Assembly (NCBI GenBank): GCA_002914845.1
Contig: JXTC01000095.1
Location: forward strand, 293,508 to 357,507
Reading direction: 5' to 3'
DNA from: Trema orientale
Lineage: Eukaryota; Streptophyta; Magnoliopsida; Rosales; Cannabaceae
Length of the DNA stretch: 64,000 bases
Below, piece by piece: positions 1 to 10,789 of the stretch. The position numbers were made by a program, and so were the translations under genes. The number at the start of each line of letters is the position of its first letter. Within the stretch, counting starts at the first letter, position 1. The notes under the pieces were generated by a model that ran no database searches, had not been told where the DNA came from, and saw only the letters and a program-made list of their open reading frames with translations.

Positions 1-171
1 GTGGGAAGTTATCTCATAGATAATGGGATAATGGGATTTAATTGTCTTTTTAAAAAAATAAATAAATAAATAAATAAAGAGGTGGGAGAGTGGGGGAGGT
101 AATGTGTAAACCTCCCCACATCCTTTTAATCCCATCAATTTTTTTAAATTTGAATTTCTTTTTTTTTTCGG

Positions 172-1510
172 TTCAACAGAGGGAATTGATTATAATAAGG
201 TATTTTCTCCAGTTGTTAAACATTCCTCCATTTGAATTTTGTTAACCTTGGTAGCGCAGTTGGATCTTGAACTAGTTCAATTAGATGTGAAAACTGCGTT
301 TCTACACGGTGATTTGGAAGAGGAAATCTATATGTCTCAGCCAGAAGGATTCAAGATTGCTGGAAAAGAAAATTGGGTTTGCAAACTGAAAAGATCGCTT
401 TATGGTCTGAAACAATCGCCAAGGCAGTGGTACAAGCGATTTGATTGGTTTATGATGGGTCAGAAATACACAAGAAGCAAGTTTGATAATTGTGTGTATT
501 TTCGCAGGCTACGAGGTGGGTCTTTCATTTATCTACTCTTGTATGTTGATGATATGTTGATAGCTTCGAAGAATCAAGAAGAAATTGAGAAGTTGAAGCT
601 CAGCTAAATTAAGAGTTTGAGATGAAGGATCTTGATGAAGCAAAGAAGATTCTTAGTATGGAGATTAGCAGAGATAGAGGGGGAAGCAAGGTAACTTTGA
701 CTCAGAAACAATATCTGAAGAAGGTATTACAGCGTTTTGGTATGACTGAATAATCAAAACCTGTTAATATACCACTTGCTCCTCATTTCAAGCTTAGTGC
801 GTCTTTGTCCCCGAGTATAGATACAGAGTGAGAATACATGTCACAAGTTCCGTATTTGAATACGGTTGGTAGCATGATGTATGCGATGGTGTGTACAAGA
901 CCTGACATTTTATATACAGTTGGAGTTGTGAGCAGGTATATGCATGATCTGGGAAAAGATCATTGGTAAGCTGTGAAATGGATTCTACGGTACTTATTTA
1001 AGACTGTAGATATTGGTTTGATTTTTTAGAGGGATGATAGACTTGGTCAGTGTGTAGTTGGTTATGTTGATTCTGATTACGCTGGTGATTTGGATAAACG
1101 TCGATTAACTACTAGATATGTATTCACATTTGCAAGTGCACCAATCAGTTGGAAGTCTACTTTACAGTCTACAGTCGCTTTGTTTACTACAGAAGCAGAG
1201 TATATGGCAGTTACAGAGGCTGTGAAGGAAGCTATTTGGTTACAATGATTACTGGAAGAACTGGGAGTTGTTCAAGAGCATGTCTGTATTTATTCTGATA
1301 GTCAGAGTACCATTCACTTAGCGAAGAATCCAGTATACCATGTACGTACGAAGCATATTGATGTCTGACATCACTTTGTGCGAGAGATTATTGATGAAGG
1401 AAAGATACTGCTTTAGAAGATTGAGATTACTGAGAATCCTACGGATATGATGACCAAGACGGTGATATCGATCAAGTTCAATCATTGTTTGGACTTGATC
1501 AACATCCTAC
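172..1510 (+). pseudogene. Ty1/copia pol remnant (RT and RNase H)
   Basis: Dead copia polyprotein. The longest open stretch (239-607) carries reverse transcriptase motifs: LVQLDVKTAFLHGDL, SLYGLKQSPRQWY and the catalytic YVDD box in LLLYVDDMLIAS. Downstream the frame continues with internal stops through RNase H-like motifs ([34 protein letters not shown]), ending near 1510. The 5' part (gag, protease, integrase) is absent, because sequence before about 172 is unrelated. At least six in-frame stops make it non-functional. It reads directly into a 3' LTR at 1619, which confirms orientation. Confidence 0.9.
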
Positions 1511-1618
1511 AAGTTTGATGGTGCCTTTTGGCGCATAAAGTGGTGTTGCTGTAATGGATAGAGGATACGGGAAGTGAGGAAATTTGGGTGGGACCTGCTA
1601 ACTCGCCAAGGTGGAGAT

Positions 1619-2076
1619 TGTTAGAATTTTGGCTTATTAGCTTTTGTAATAGTTTTGTACTTTGTCCCGCATCGCTTGTGTATGAATATTTGGGGTCTGT
1701 AGTTGACTATAAATAAAGCTTTCTGTAATTAGTTTTAATCATCTCAAAATTTGTTTTCCTATTGGTGAGGACCTTTATTCCTAAGGACCTCTATAGTTTT
1801 ATTTTTGCCCTTTTCCCATTTGTTTCTGGGTTTTTGCATTATAGCCCAAATTTTATATTTCCTTTTTTTGAAGTTAGCGAAGTGGTCAGCAACGCCTCGA
1901 GGACGTAGGTAATTTGCCGAATCTCGCTAAATTTTGTGTTCTCCTTTATTTTTGCATTTAGTATTTTCTGCGCATTTTCTGCTTTCGTTAAGTTCAGTAG
2001 CTAGTTGGTAGTTTATATTTAATATTGTCTTAGTATTAAATATAAGCATTTAGAGTAGTTGTGCTTCCGCTGCACA
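1619..2076 (+). repeat. 3' LTR of the copia remnant
   Basis: The LTR starts with TGTTAGAATTTT directly after the purine-rich tract GGTGGAGAT that follows pol. It holds a TATA-like CTATAAATAAAG near 1709 and ends near TTCCGCTGCACA, a common plant copia LTR end. The right end is approximate and no target duplication can be tested because the 5' LTR is missing. Confidence 0.75.
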
Positions 2077-3360
2077 ATAATGACCTTCTCCAAATCTCAC
2101 TTTTAAAATCTGACCTTTTCCCTTTTTCCTTTCTTTTTTTTTTATTTTATTTTTTTGCTAATATGACAAAAAAAAATCCTAGAATACCCTTAGTCACATA
2201 CTCGACTGATCCAGTCAGACATGATTGGGTCTAGTCGAGCTCGACTGGCCGATCAAGTTCAACTGAGATTTCTGTCGAATCGCGTTTTTTAGGCCGGAAA
2301 ATTGCAATTCAAGGCTTGAAATCTCTATTCTCATACTTAAGTTCGATTTAAATCTTCTAAATATGAAAAACTCAAATTATAAACATGATTTTATCTTGCC
2401 CAAACATCAATCTTGATTTTCTAAGAAAAATTTGTGATCATTTTGAAGTTTTTTGGGGAAAAGACATGATTTGAAAATGTAAAAGTTTTATTAAAGAGAA
2501 TGTTACTGAACTAATTTTCACTTTTAAAAGATTATGATCCCAAAAAAATGTCATTTAAGGTTGAATTACTAAATAGTTTGGACATAATCATATACATAGA
2601 TTATAATATATCAAATATGTAGAAAAAATGATGACGGGTGCTTTTTTTTCTTAATGGTTTTTATTAGATAATTGATCATCATTTACTTGTGTTGGATTTA
2701 AATTTCTTTTGTATGTTACGCATGGATATAAATTACTTTCAATTGTTAACAAGTAAATGGGTTATCCATGGGTACCTGTATACCGTGATAAGTAGTATGC
2801 GTACTCTACCCTTAAGAGCGTAAATGGGTAGTGTAAGAGTACAAGCTTTTTTTGGCGGGTAAGATAATTGACTGGACACATAAGACCCATACCCTACCCG
2901 TTACCAATCCTAAATATGGAGATCCATCGATGGAGCCAATATAGGCTTAGGGGGTGGTGGCCCCTCCTGATTTTTTTTTTTTAAATATATTTTTGTCTTT
3001 AATTTTATTTTAAAATTTTAGTTTTGTCACCTATTTGCCCCCCTGAATTTTAATAATTATAGTTTTTGTCCCTGTTTTATAAAAAACAAAATCAATAATG
3101 TCCTTAATGAGACACACTATTTTTTCTTTTAAATTTCTAAAATTTACTTATGTTATTTTGAAATATTATATTTTGTCTTCCCTTTGGATAATTGTTCTTT
3201 TGACTCATTTTAAATACTTTTTTTAATTTTATATTGGTCTATGTTAACTAATGTGTTTCAAACTTAGCTAAAAAAATTTTAGTGTATGTCCCCCCTAAAA
3301 AAATTTTCTGACTCCGACACTAGGAGATCTACCTTTTTTTCCTCTTAAATAAACGAGACT
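2077..3360. other. AT-rich intergenic sequence, no gene seen
   Basis: No supported ORF. A block at 2930-3330 (GGGGGTGGTGGCCCCTCCTGA, then several AATTTTAGTTTTGTC-like stretches) looks like degraded transposon-derived DNA, but I could not assign a family. Confidence 0.5.
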
Positions 3361-3690
3361 GAACTAAGAGACAAACAAAGAAGTGAAGTCATATTTTAAA
3401 AAAGTTGGCACTCACCTAAACAAACCAAAAAGCATGTATCCCAAGAACAATCAAAATGGTATTGAGAATAAAAAGAGAATTACAAAAGTGTCAATAAAGC
3501 AACACAAAAGAAACAAAACAACAAAAAGCAAGAAATGCCTAAACACTTCTCCGTATATGCACATGAAAACTCATTAGATAAAAATCATGTGGGGAAAAAT
3601 CTAGAACATATTTACCACTATCAACCAAAATGAAAAATTCGGCCTTCCCAAACATCATCAAATCCAAAAAGTGCTAATCATCTATCAATC
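3361..3690 (-). repeat. dispersed repeat, possible LINE 3' end
   Basis: The block at about 3575-3665 (GATAAAAATCATGTGGGGAAAAA, ATCAACCAAAATGAAAAATT, AAAAAGTGCTA) is a diverged copy of 8465-8620. On the minus strand it reads as a T-rich non-coding tail. The 10.5-kb copy has an RNase H-like end upstream of the equivalent tail, which suggests a LINE 3' end. The family assignment is an inference. Confidence 0.4.
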
Positions 3691-4376
3691 TATATTTAGT
3701 GGTAAATACAAAATTGTAAGATTGATTCACTGATTGGAAGTCAAATGAGATTGTTTTATAAGTTAGAAACTTTCTGGATATTTTTACAACTAAACTATAA
3801 ATTTCCAAACTAAGTGAAATTTCTACACTGCCACTAGCTTGAAGTTCCTGTTGTGACAATTAATCTTTACAAAAATTTAAAATTATAAAACAATGTAGTA
3901 CAACTAATTATTTAAATTAACGTTTTGACTTTTACTAACACCTATGAACCATTTTTGGAGGTAGACTTGAATAATTGAAATGAATTTTACGCATATTTTC
4001 CAAAAAGCGTGCATCAATGTAAAAAGTTGAACAAACATATATTTAATCCGTAATTCCATATGAGAACTTCGGAAATTAAATACTTAATAACTTTAAACTA
4101 GATTGAATAGACATCAGTATGTAAAAGAAATAACAAAAGTGTAATGCAACTAATTAATTGAAATTTTATTTCGTAAATAGCATCAATCTAAATTTGTTAT
4201 CAAGCATTAATCTATGTTGTAGCTTGTAAATAACTTCAATAGCTGTCATCAAATTAATATATTTTGTCGCTAAAATGTTATAATGTCATGTACACATATA
4301 TGTTTATATATATATATACACACACACACATGTTTTCACATTCTAATTTACACAATCCTTGAAAAATAGTATAAAA
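3691..4376. other. AT-rich intergenic sequence with a short TA/CA microsatellite
   Basis: No gene seen. A (TA)n(CA)n microsatellite at about 4302-4331 lies 50-75 bases upstream of the ATG at 4377 and could double as a TATA region for the putative small gene that follows. Confidence 0.4.
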
Positions 4377-4646
4377 ATGGCTATTGTGGGCAAAACTATG
4401 ATTTTGATATTAGGATTGATGCTGTTAATGAATACTATCTTCCCACCATAAGCAATGAGTCCTCCCACTCTTTCTCCTTCAATTCCTTCAATTTCATTTG
4501 ATGGTAGGAAAGGAAGAACCGAGCTAATTAAAAAAAAAAGCGCGTTTCTCGCAGAGGAAAGATCTCGCCACCTGGTCCTCCTAAAAAGAAAAAGAACTCT
4601 AAAAAATCCTAAAACTATTGAGTTTGACGATATACTTATGCCTTAG
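4377..4646 (+). pseudogene. putative small secreted peptide gene, interrupted by one in-frame stop
   Basis: Not recognised as a known family. The ATG at 4377 (context AAAAATGG) opens a frame whose first 24 codons look like a signal peptide: MAIVGK, then a hydrophobic core MILILGLMLLMN, then TIFPP. A single TAA at 4449-4451 follows. The same frame then runs open for 64 more codons to TAG at 4644, giving a Ser/Pro-rich stretch (SPPTLSPSIPSIS) and a very basic tail (KKK, LLKRKRTLKNPK) that ends FDDILMP. A signal peptide plus short basic tail is the usual shape of plant peptide precursors, but no CLE, RGF, CEP, PSK or RALF motif is visible. Either it is a recent pseudogene, a sequencing error changed one codon, or the open frame is chance. 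Confidence 0.35.
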
Positions 4647-4880
4647 AGTGTTAAGGGAAGCGTCTTTTATGGTGAAAATTTTCTCCAAGGATCGAATTGT
4701 ATTCGAGTATCTACTCAAGAATTTTCTTTGTATTTGATTTTTACCTTCGATCGTTTTGTAATGCAACGTCTACCAGTTGTATTGCTTTTTGTGAGTTTTT
4801 TATTCTGATTGATATATACGAGCTTTTTCATGCTGATCATATGATAGTATGTATCTATGTGAAATAAAATCTAACAAAGT

Positions 4881-5001
4881 TAAATGATTGTTGGTACGTA
4901 CTTCTTAAATGTGTTTTATATTTTGCAGTATATAATAATATGTAAATGATTGTTGGTACTTCTTAAATGTGTTCTCTATTTTACAGTATATAATAATATG
5001 T
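4881..5001. repeat. tandem duplication, about 60 bp x 2
   Basis: The string TAAATGATTGTTGGTAC, then CTTCTTAAATGTGTT and CAGTATATAATAATATG, occurs twice back to back with few differences. Confidence 0.8.
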
Positions 5002-5478
5002 AAGAAACATAGCCTACTTAAAAATTAAGTATGCAGTGGAAAAAAGAAAAGGAATTATATTATTTTTGTTGGTTCTGAAAACAACTGCAACGAAAGATTA
5101 TGAACTTTACAAATTTTCTTAAACAATACAGGCACATAAGAATACTAAGATTTTCTTAATATTGTTATGTTAATTTAACAATCTAAATAACATAGAAACT
5201 ATTTTCCTCTTGAAGTGACCGGAACGACTCCAAGCTTTTCTCTTTGACTTTTTTAAATCCTATGAACTATGATTAGTGCCAAGTACTTGGACGTGTGAGC
5301 GTCTGTGGGCGTCTATGGAAGAATAGAAATTTTTACAGCTATAGGTGCTTTTCTAGGGCAATTGCATTTTGGTCTCAAAACATAAGAGCAACAACTTTTC
5401 TCTCTAAGAAACTTTGAAAAACTCTTTTGAAAATAAAGAAGACACATATATAAATAGTGGAATAGAAAACTAGGAGCG

Positions 5479-5618
5479 GGTATAGGATTTGAATCTTATT
5501 CTATAAATCCAGAATCAGCTTTCATATAGAAAGTTGATAGGAGAAAATGTTTTATCCTATCAACTTTTTATATGAAAGCTATTTTCGGATTTATAGAATA
5601 GGATTCGAATTATATACC
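5479..5618. mobile_element. foldback MITE, 140 bp
   Basis: Near-perfect inverted repeat. The left arm (GGTATAGGATTTGAAT, CTATTCTATAAATCC-like, AGCTTTCATATAGAAAGTTGATAGGA) pairs with the right arm over about 68 bases each, leaving almost no loop. The outer right end reads ACCAAACGC, as in many plant hAT or Harbinger MITEs. The target duplication is unclear. Confidence 0.8.
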
Positions 5619-5953
5619 AAACGCATTGTTTCTCAGTCCTATTAGGAGACTAACATGCCAACTATAGGTAATTAACCTGTGGTAGAGGTGTGGCTAAGGA
5701 AGAGAAATTAGACAATATATGTACAAAAAATATTTAATTTAAGCACTATGCTAAAGTAAATAAACCTCTGAAATATATGCTCGTTGAGTAAAGTGCCCTT
5801 AAAAAGCTAAAAGCATAATCTCCTTTTTTTAAAAAAAGAAAAGAAACACTTGTTCAAATCCTTCAAAACTATTTTGAAAATCAACTTTATTTATACACAA
5901 TGAATATAGCTTAAAATACCTTATTACTAAGTTTCGAGATGTTCTGAGGCATA

Positions 5954-6156
5954 GAGGAAATTTGATTTTTTATGGTAATTTTTCAAAATCTTAAACTTTG
6001 TAATTGTTCGAAAAATTCCGGATTTCAGTAGAAAAATACTACTTTTCAAAGTATTTAGAAAAATACAACTTTTTATTAATTGATGAGACTTAACCAGTTA
6101 CCTCAAATAACTAAATTGATCACCTCGAATACCAGCGAAAATTACCAATTTTGAAG
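5954..6156 (+). repeat. left half of a foldback element, cut by a copia LTR
   Basis: Starts GAGGAAATTTGATTTTTTATGG and continues through the CAGTTACCTCAAATAACT block. It is homologous to 45798-46378 and to about 46460-46530. The match to the latter stops exactly after AATTTTGAAG, where the LTR begins, so the copia element inserted here. Confidence 0.7.
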
Positions 6157-6372
6157 TGTTACAGAAACTAATTAGTTGTTAGTCAGTTAGAATATTCTGT
6201 TATAACTACTTTAGTTTCTGTTAGCTTTTCTGTTATAGAATCTGAAATTTCTAGAGAAGACTTAGTCTGTAAAGTACTATATATAACGAGAATTTCTATC
6301 TTAAATGATCATTAAGATTCATTTTTACTCATCAATATTTAAACTCTCGGAGTCAAGTTTCTACTTCGTAAC
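6157..6372 (+). repeat. 5' LTR of a truncated copia element
   Basis: Begins TGTTACAGAAACTAATTAG and ends just before a tRNA-Met primer site. A TATA-like TACTATATATAACG lies near 6277. The left boundary is supported by loss of homology to the foldback repeat at the same base. It is short (about 216 bp), which is normal for small copia elements. Confidence 0.8.
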
Positions 6373-6373
6373 T

Positions 6374-6385
6374 TGGTATCAGAGT
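6374..6385 (+). other. primer binding site (initiator tRNA-Met)
   Basis: TGGTATCAGAGT sits one to two bases after the LTR and matches the canonical plant copia primer site. Confidence 0.85.
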
Positions 6386-6390
6386 CTTCT

Positions 6391-8458
6391 ATGGCGTCTT
6401 CATCCTCTGGATCTTCATTTCTCTCTGTTGGTTTTCAAAGCTCTTCCATAGAGCTTCCTTCGAATCTCAATCCAATCAACCTTTGTCTCGATCGCTCCTA
6501 TTATTCATATTGGCACTTATAGATCCTTCTTGCAGTTCGGGCCTATGATCTTAAAGGTTTCTTGCTTGGTATTTTCCCTCGTCCAGATGTCTTTATTCTT
6601 GATCTGGCTCGTCTAAATTTCTCCATCAACAATCCTGATCATACTACTTGGATTCGTCTTGGTCAATTTCTTATGAGCTAGCTACTATCTTCCATTACTG
6701 AAGCCATGATTGGCCATGTGGTTCGTTGTGCCACCTCTCATGAGATCTGGAGCACGCTTGAGCAAATCTTCTCCACCAAATCGAAAGTTCACAGTCTTCA
6801 ACTTCGCTTATTCCTTCAGACTACGAAGAAGGGTTCCTCTTCCATTGATGAGTACATTCTCAAAATGTGTGGCCTAGTTGATAGTTTAATTGCAGCTGGT
6901 CAAGCTATTTCAGATGACAAGTTGATTCTTTATATTTTGGGAGGTCTCGGCTCTGAGTATGAAGCTGTTTTCGTCAATCTAACATCGAGGTAGGAATAGA
7001 TCTCTCTACCTGAAGTTCAATTTCTTCTCTAGAATCAAGAAATGCGTCTTGAGCATCTTGCTACTCCATCTGTTGATTTCTCTACTCCTTCTCCTAATCT
7101 TACTTCGGTAAATTTCAAGAAGCCTAGTGGCTATGGTCAATTTCAATGCGGCAGTCAAGTAAATCGTGGCCGAGCAAGGGAATGCGAGATGGCAGGGGTA
7201 ACAAACCTGTTTATCAGGTTTGTGGCAAAGCTAGCCATATTGCACTTAAGTGCTACCATCGATTTGTTCTAAGCTTTCAAGGCAATTCCAGCTCCACTTC
7301 TACTCCACAGCAGAATCAGCCAAATCAAGCCTTCATTGCAACCAACAACACTGTCAATGATGTTGCCTGGTACATGGACAGTGGTGCTACAAACTATATC
7401 ACAGCATATTTGAACAATCTGACTCTCTAGGATGATTACAAAGGCAAAGAGAAGCTTGTCGTAGGTAATAGTTCTCAGCTGCCAATTACAATTGTTGGTT
7501 CTTCAAAGATTTTATCATCAAAGGCTTTAAAGCTAAATAATATTTTACATGTTCCTGAATTTATAAAAAATCTAATTAGTATTTCTCAGGTTACTCATGA
7601 TAATGATGTTGTTATCGAATTATATGCAAAATTGCTATTTTGTCAAGGACAAGGCTACGAAGATGGTGCTACTGCAGGGTAATCCTAAGGATAGACTTTA
7701 TTAGCTAGATCTCTCAAAATTTCCTCGAGTCTCATCTGCTGTACTTTTTAAGCCTATGTCTACTGTTAATTCTGGTGTTTTGTATCTTTGCAATTCAATT
7801 CCATGTACTGATTCCATTTCTACAGCTTGCACTACTAGCTCGGGTTTAGGCAATTATAAATCTGATTCCATCAGTTCTAATTTATATATGGCATAATCGT
7901 CTTGGATATCCTTCCAAGCTTGTTCTGAATAAAGTGTTACAGATTACGAATTCTACTGGACATCCTTCAATTAATGCATTCTGATATTTGGGATTCCTCT
8001 CCTACTTTATCTGTTGATGGATATCAATATTATGTTCATTTTATTGATGATTTTACCGAATATACTTGGCTCTATCCACTGAAAACTAAAGTTGAAGCTC
8101 TTACTATGTTTTGTCACTTCAATGCCTATGTTGAACAAATATTTGATACAAAGATTAAGAGTTTGCAAACTGACTGTGGAGGGGAATATAGAAGTTTCTT
8201 ACCCTTGTTGACTCAATTACGCATTATATTTAGACACCTTTGTCTATACACTCATTAACAATAAGGTCGAACTGAGAGAAAACATCGATATATTATGGAA
8301 GTTGGTCTTACCTTATTTGCTCAAGTTAGTATGCCTCTTAAGTTTTAGTTAGAAGCTTTTGTCTCTACAGTTTTCCTTATCAATAGGTTACGTACTGTTG
8401 TGCTTCATCACAAGTCACCTTTTGAAGTTCTTTTTAATCAAAAACCTGATATTAAAAA
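6391..8458 (+). pseudogene. copia gag-protease-integrase remnant
   Basis: Begins ATGGCGTCTTCATCC after the primer site. Gag of the UBN2 type is seen at 6706-6993 (SHEIWSTLEQIF, SIDEYILKM, ILGGLGSEYEAV). A zinc knuckle CGKASHIALKCYH follows near 7220, a protease active site YMDSGATNYIT near 7372, and integrase core pieces at 7974-8210 (HFIDDFTEYTWLYPL, LQTDCGGEYRS). The frame is broken by many stops and shifts. It ends at about 8458 in SPFEVLFNQKPDIKN, so reverse transcriptase, RNase H and the 3' LTR are missing. Confidence 0.88.
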
Positions 8459-8653
8459 TCATCTGGATAAAAACCCATGTAGGGAAAAATCTAAAAAGGT
8501 AAAATAGTACATATCCACCCTTATCTTTTTTTTTTCCTGAAAGAAACATATCCACCCCTATCAACCAAAATAAAAATTTGGACTTTCTGACGCATAACCA
8601 ACCCAAAAAAGTGCTACCAAAATTAATAATCAAATTCCACCAAATCCTGGAGA
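8459..8653 (-). repeat. repeat fragment, possible LINE 3' end (part 1)
   Basis: Related to 3575-3665. On the minus strand it follows the possible RNase H-like tail encoded at 10439-10500. The two parts are separated only by the LTR element inserted with a CCCAC duplication, so they were one sequence before that insertion. Confidence 0.5.
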
Positions 8654-8658
8654 CCCAC
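8654..8658. repeat. target-site duplication CCCAC (left copy)
   Basis: CCCAC here matches 10434-10438 at the other end of the LTR element. Confidence 0.85.
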
Positions 8659-9039
8659 TTATGTAGAACAAGATTGAAAATTTAGAATAGATGAGAAAGA
8701 GAAGAGAAAGAGAGGAATTTAGGAAGAATTTAGAGAAGAAGAGGAAGAACTTTAGAGAGAGAAGAAGAATATTAGAGAGAGAATTTCTGAATAGTTGTAT
8801 ATCATTAATCAAGTCTTAAAAATAATGAACATAGAAGAGCTTATTTATAGAGAAGCTCTTAGACGAAACTAGGAAACTGACATATTCTAGAAACAAACAT
8901 AAAAGGGAAATATTAAACTAGTTACTCAAAACTAAATAAAACCTAATAATTAAATAAAACATAATTATATAAACCTAAAATAGTCTAATTAATAATAATC
9001 ATATAGATTCCTAATATAGCTTATTCATATTCCTCATCA
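8659..9039 (-). repeat. 3' LTR (minus-strand element)
   Basis: 381 bp, terminal TGATGAGGAAT...CTACATAA on the minus strand; the last base pair differs from the TG...CA of its partner. It contains a GA-rich block and TATA-like TCTATAAATAAG on the minus strand. Confidence 0.92.
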
Positions 9040-9160
9040 TTCTCCCGGGGTTCGAGAACTCGACTCCGGCGAGTTAAAACTCTGGTAAACCATGAAGCAA
9101 CAAGCGAAACCGAAGGAAATTCTTCAATTGGAAGTCTTGATTCTTGATAGAAATGTAGGA

Positions 9161-9978
9161 NNNNNNNNNNNNNNNNNNNNNNNNNNNNNNNNNNNNNNNN
9201 NNNNNNNNNNNNNNNNNNNNNNNNNNNNNNNNNNNNNNNNNNNNNNNNNNNNNNNNNNNNNNNNNNNNNNNNNNNNNNNNNNNNNNNNNNNNNNNNNNNN
9301 NNNNNNNNNNNNNNNNNNNNNNNNNNNNNNNNNNNNNNNNNNNNNNNNNNNNNNNNNNNNNNNNNNNNNNNNNNNNNNNNNNNNNNNNNNNNNNNNNNNN
9401 NNNNNNNNNNNNNNNNNNNNNNNNNNNNNNNNNNNNNNNNNNNNNNNNNNNNNNNNNNNNNNNNNNNNNNNNNNNNNNNNNNNNNNNNNNNNNNNNNNNN
9501 NNNNNNNNNNNNNNNNNNNNNNNNNNNNNNNNNNNNNNNNNNNNNNNNNNNNNNNNNNNNNNNNNNNNNNNNNNNNNNNNNNNNNNNNNNNNNNNNNNNN
9601 NNNNNNNNNNNNNNNNNNNNNNNNNNNNNNNNNNNNNNNNNNNNNNNNNNNNNNNNNNNNNNNNNNNNNNNNNNNNNNNNNNNNNNNNNNNNNNNNNNNN
9701 NNNNNNNNNNNNNNNNNNNNNNNNNNNNNNNNNNNNNNNNNNNNNNNNNNNNNNNNNNNNNNNNNNNNNNNNNNNNNNNNNNNNNNNNNNNNNNNNNNNN
9801 NNNNNNNNNNNNNNNNNNNNNNNNNNNNNNNNNNNNNNNNNNNNNNNNNNNNNNNNNNNNNNNNNNNNNNNNNNNNNNNNNNNNNNNNNNNNNNNNNNNN
9901 NNNNNNNNNNNNNNNNNNNNNNNNNNNNNNNNNNNNNNNNNNNNNNNNNNNNNNNNNNNNNNNNNNNNNNNNNNNNNN
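9161..9978. other. assembly gap (818 N)
   Basis: Unbroken run of N inside the LTR element. The long ORFs spanning it are artefacts. Confidence 1.
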
Positions 9979-10039
9979 AAAAAAATTGAAGAGATTTTGG
10001 TGGAGAAAAATCAATTCAGGCAAAGGAAATTGAACGAGG

Positions 10040-10052
10040 CTGTGATACCAAT
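10040..10052 (-). other. primer binding site of the minus-strand LTR element
   Basis: The minus strand reads TTGGTATCACAGC immediately inside the 10.05-kb LTR, matching the initiator tRNA-Met site used by copia elements. Confidence 0.8.
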
Positions 10053-10433
10053 TGATGTAGAACAAGAGTGAAAATTTAGAATAGATGAGAAAGAGAAGAG
10101 AAAGAGAGGAATTTAGGAAGAATTTAGAGAAGAAGAGGAAGAACTTTAGAGAGAGAAGAAGAATATTAGAGAGAGAATTTCTGAATAGTTGTATATCATT
10201 AATCAAGTCTTAAAAATAATGAACATAGAAGAGCTTATTTATAGAGAAGCTCTTAGACGAAACTAGGAAACTGACATATTCTAGAAACAAACATAAAAGG
10301 GAAATATTAAACTAGTTACTCAAAACTAAATAAAACCTAATAATTAAATAAAACATAATTATATAAACCTAAAATAGTCTAATTAATAATAATCATATAG
10401 ATTCTTAATATAGCTTATTCATATTCCTCATCA
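10053..10433 (-). repeat. 5' LTR (minus-strand element)
   Basis: 381 bp with TG...CA ends, nearly identical to 8659-9039. Confidence 0.92.
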
Positions 10434-10438
10434 CCCAC

Positions 10439-10560
10439 AGCCTTCGAAGAAAGAGCATCTGCGAAAGAGTTTAATTCGTTCTTATGCAAAGGCTGAAAAT
10501 GCATTAGAGACAAAAGGTAGAGACAATGCTAAGGCTCATCATAGCTACAATGATCTAACA
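10439..10560 (-). pseudogene. possible LINE RNase H-like C-terminus (part 2)
   Basis: The minus strand reads HKNELNSFADALSSKA then VGLQDLVEFDY and a stop, with the end of the frame lying beyond the LTR insertion at 8658. The N-x7-AD-x-L pattern resembles the last helix of plant non-LTR RNase H domains. The region is short, so the family is uncertain. Confidence 0.35.
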
Positions 10561-10618
10561 TGTTAACTATGTATGTAGAGTACTCTATAACCAAAGGCAT
10601 TTCCAATATTTTTCTAAA

Positions 10619-10780
10619 GAGTAATACTATGGGCGGCACCAATGGTGCTTAAGTTTGTTACAGGTGATTCTAACTAGGTCTCATATGGACTCACTTGAAG
10701 TATAATTATAATTAGCTAATAATATATTGACACATCATGTGGTGTTGGGTACCATATTGTGCCCCCCAATAGCATTACTC
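10619..10780. mobile_element. Mutator-type MITE, copy 1 (162 bp)
   Basis: Terminal inverted repeats GAGTAATACTATGGGCGGCACCA and TGTGCCCCCCAATAGCATTACTC. Flanked by 9-bp duplications TTTTCTAAA (10610-10618) and TTTTCCAAA (10781-10789), one mismatch. Same family as 14307-14490 and 35241-35413. Confidence 0.85.
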
Positions 10781-10789
10781 TTTTCCAAA

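Larger units (their letters stand above)
8659..10433 (-). mobile_element. LTR retrotransposon, minus strand, probably non-autonomous, with assembly gap
   Basis: Two nearly identical 381-bp LTRs (8659-9039 and 10053-10433) flank about 1 kb, of which 818 bases are N. On the minus strand the order is LTR, primer site TGGTATCACAGCC directly inside the 10.05-kb LTR, gap, purine tract CCCGGGAGAA, LTR. The whole is bounded by CCCAC on both sides. High LTR identity means recent insertion. No coding domain is visible in the roughly 195 known internal bases. If the N count is close to real, it is a TRIM/LARD-like element; if the gap length is arbitrary, it could be a full copia. Confidence 0.9.

Noticed and set aside
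9092-10206. Long open frames of 313 and 360 codons on both strands
   Set aside because: They exist only because the 818 Ns contain no stop codons. The known ends are LTR and internal LTR-element sequence.
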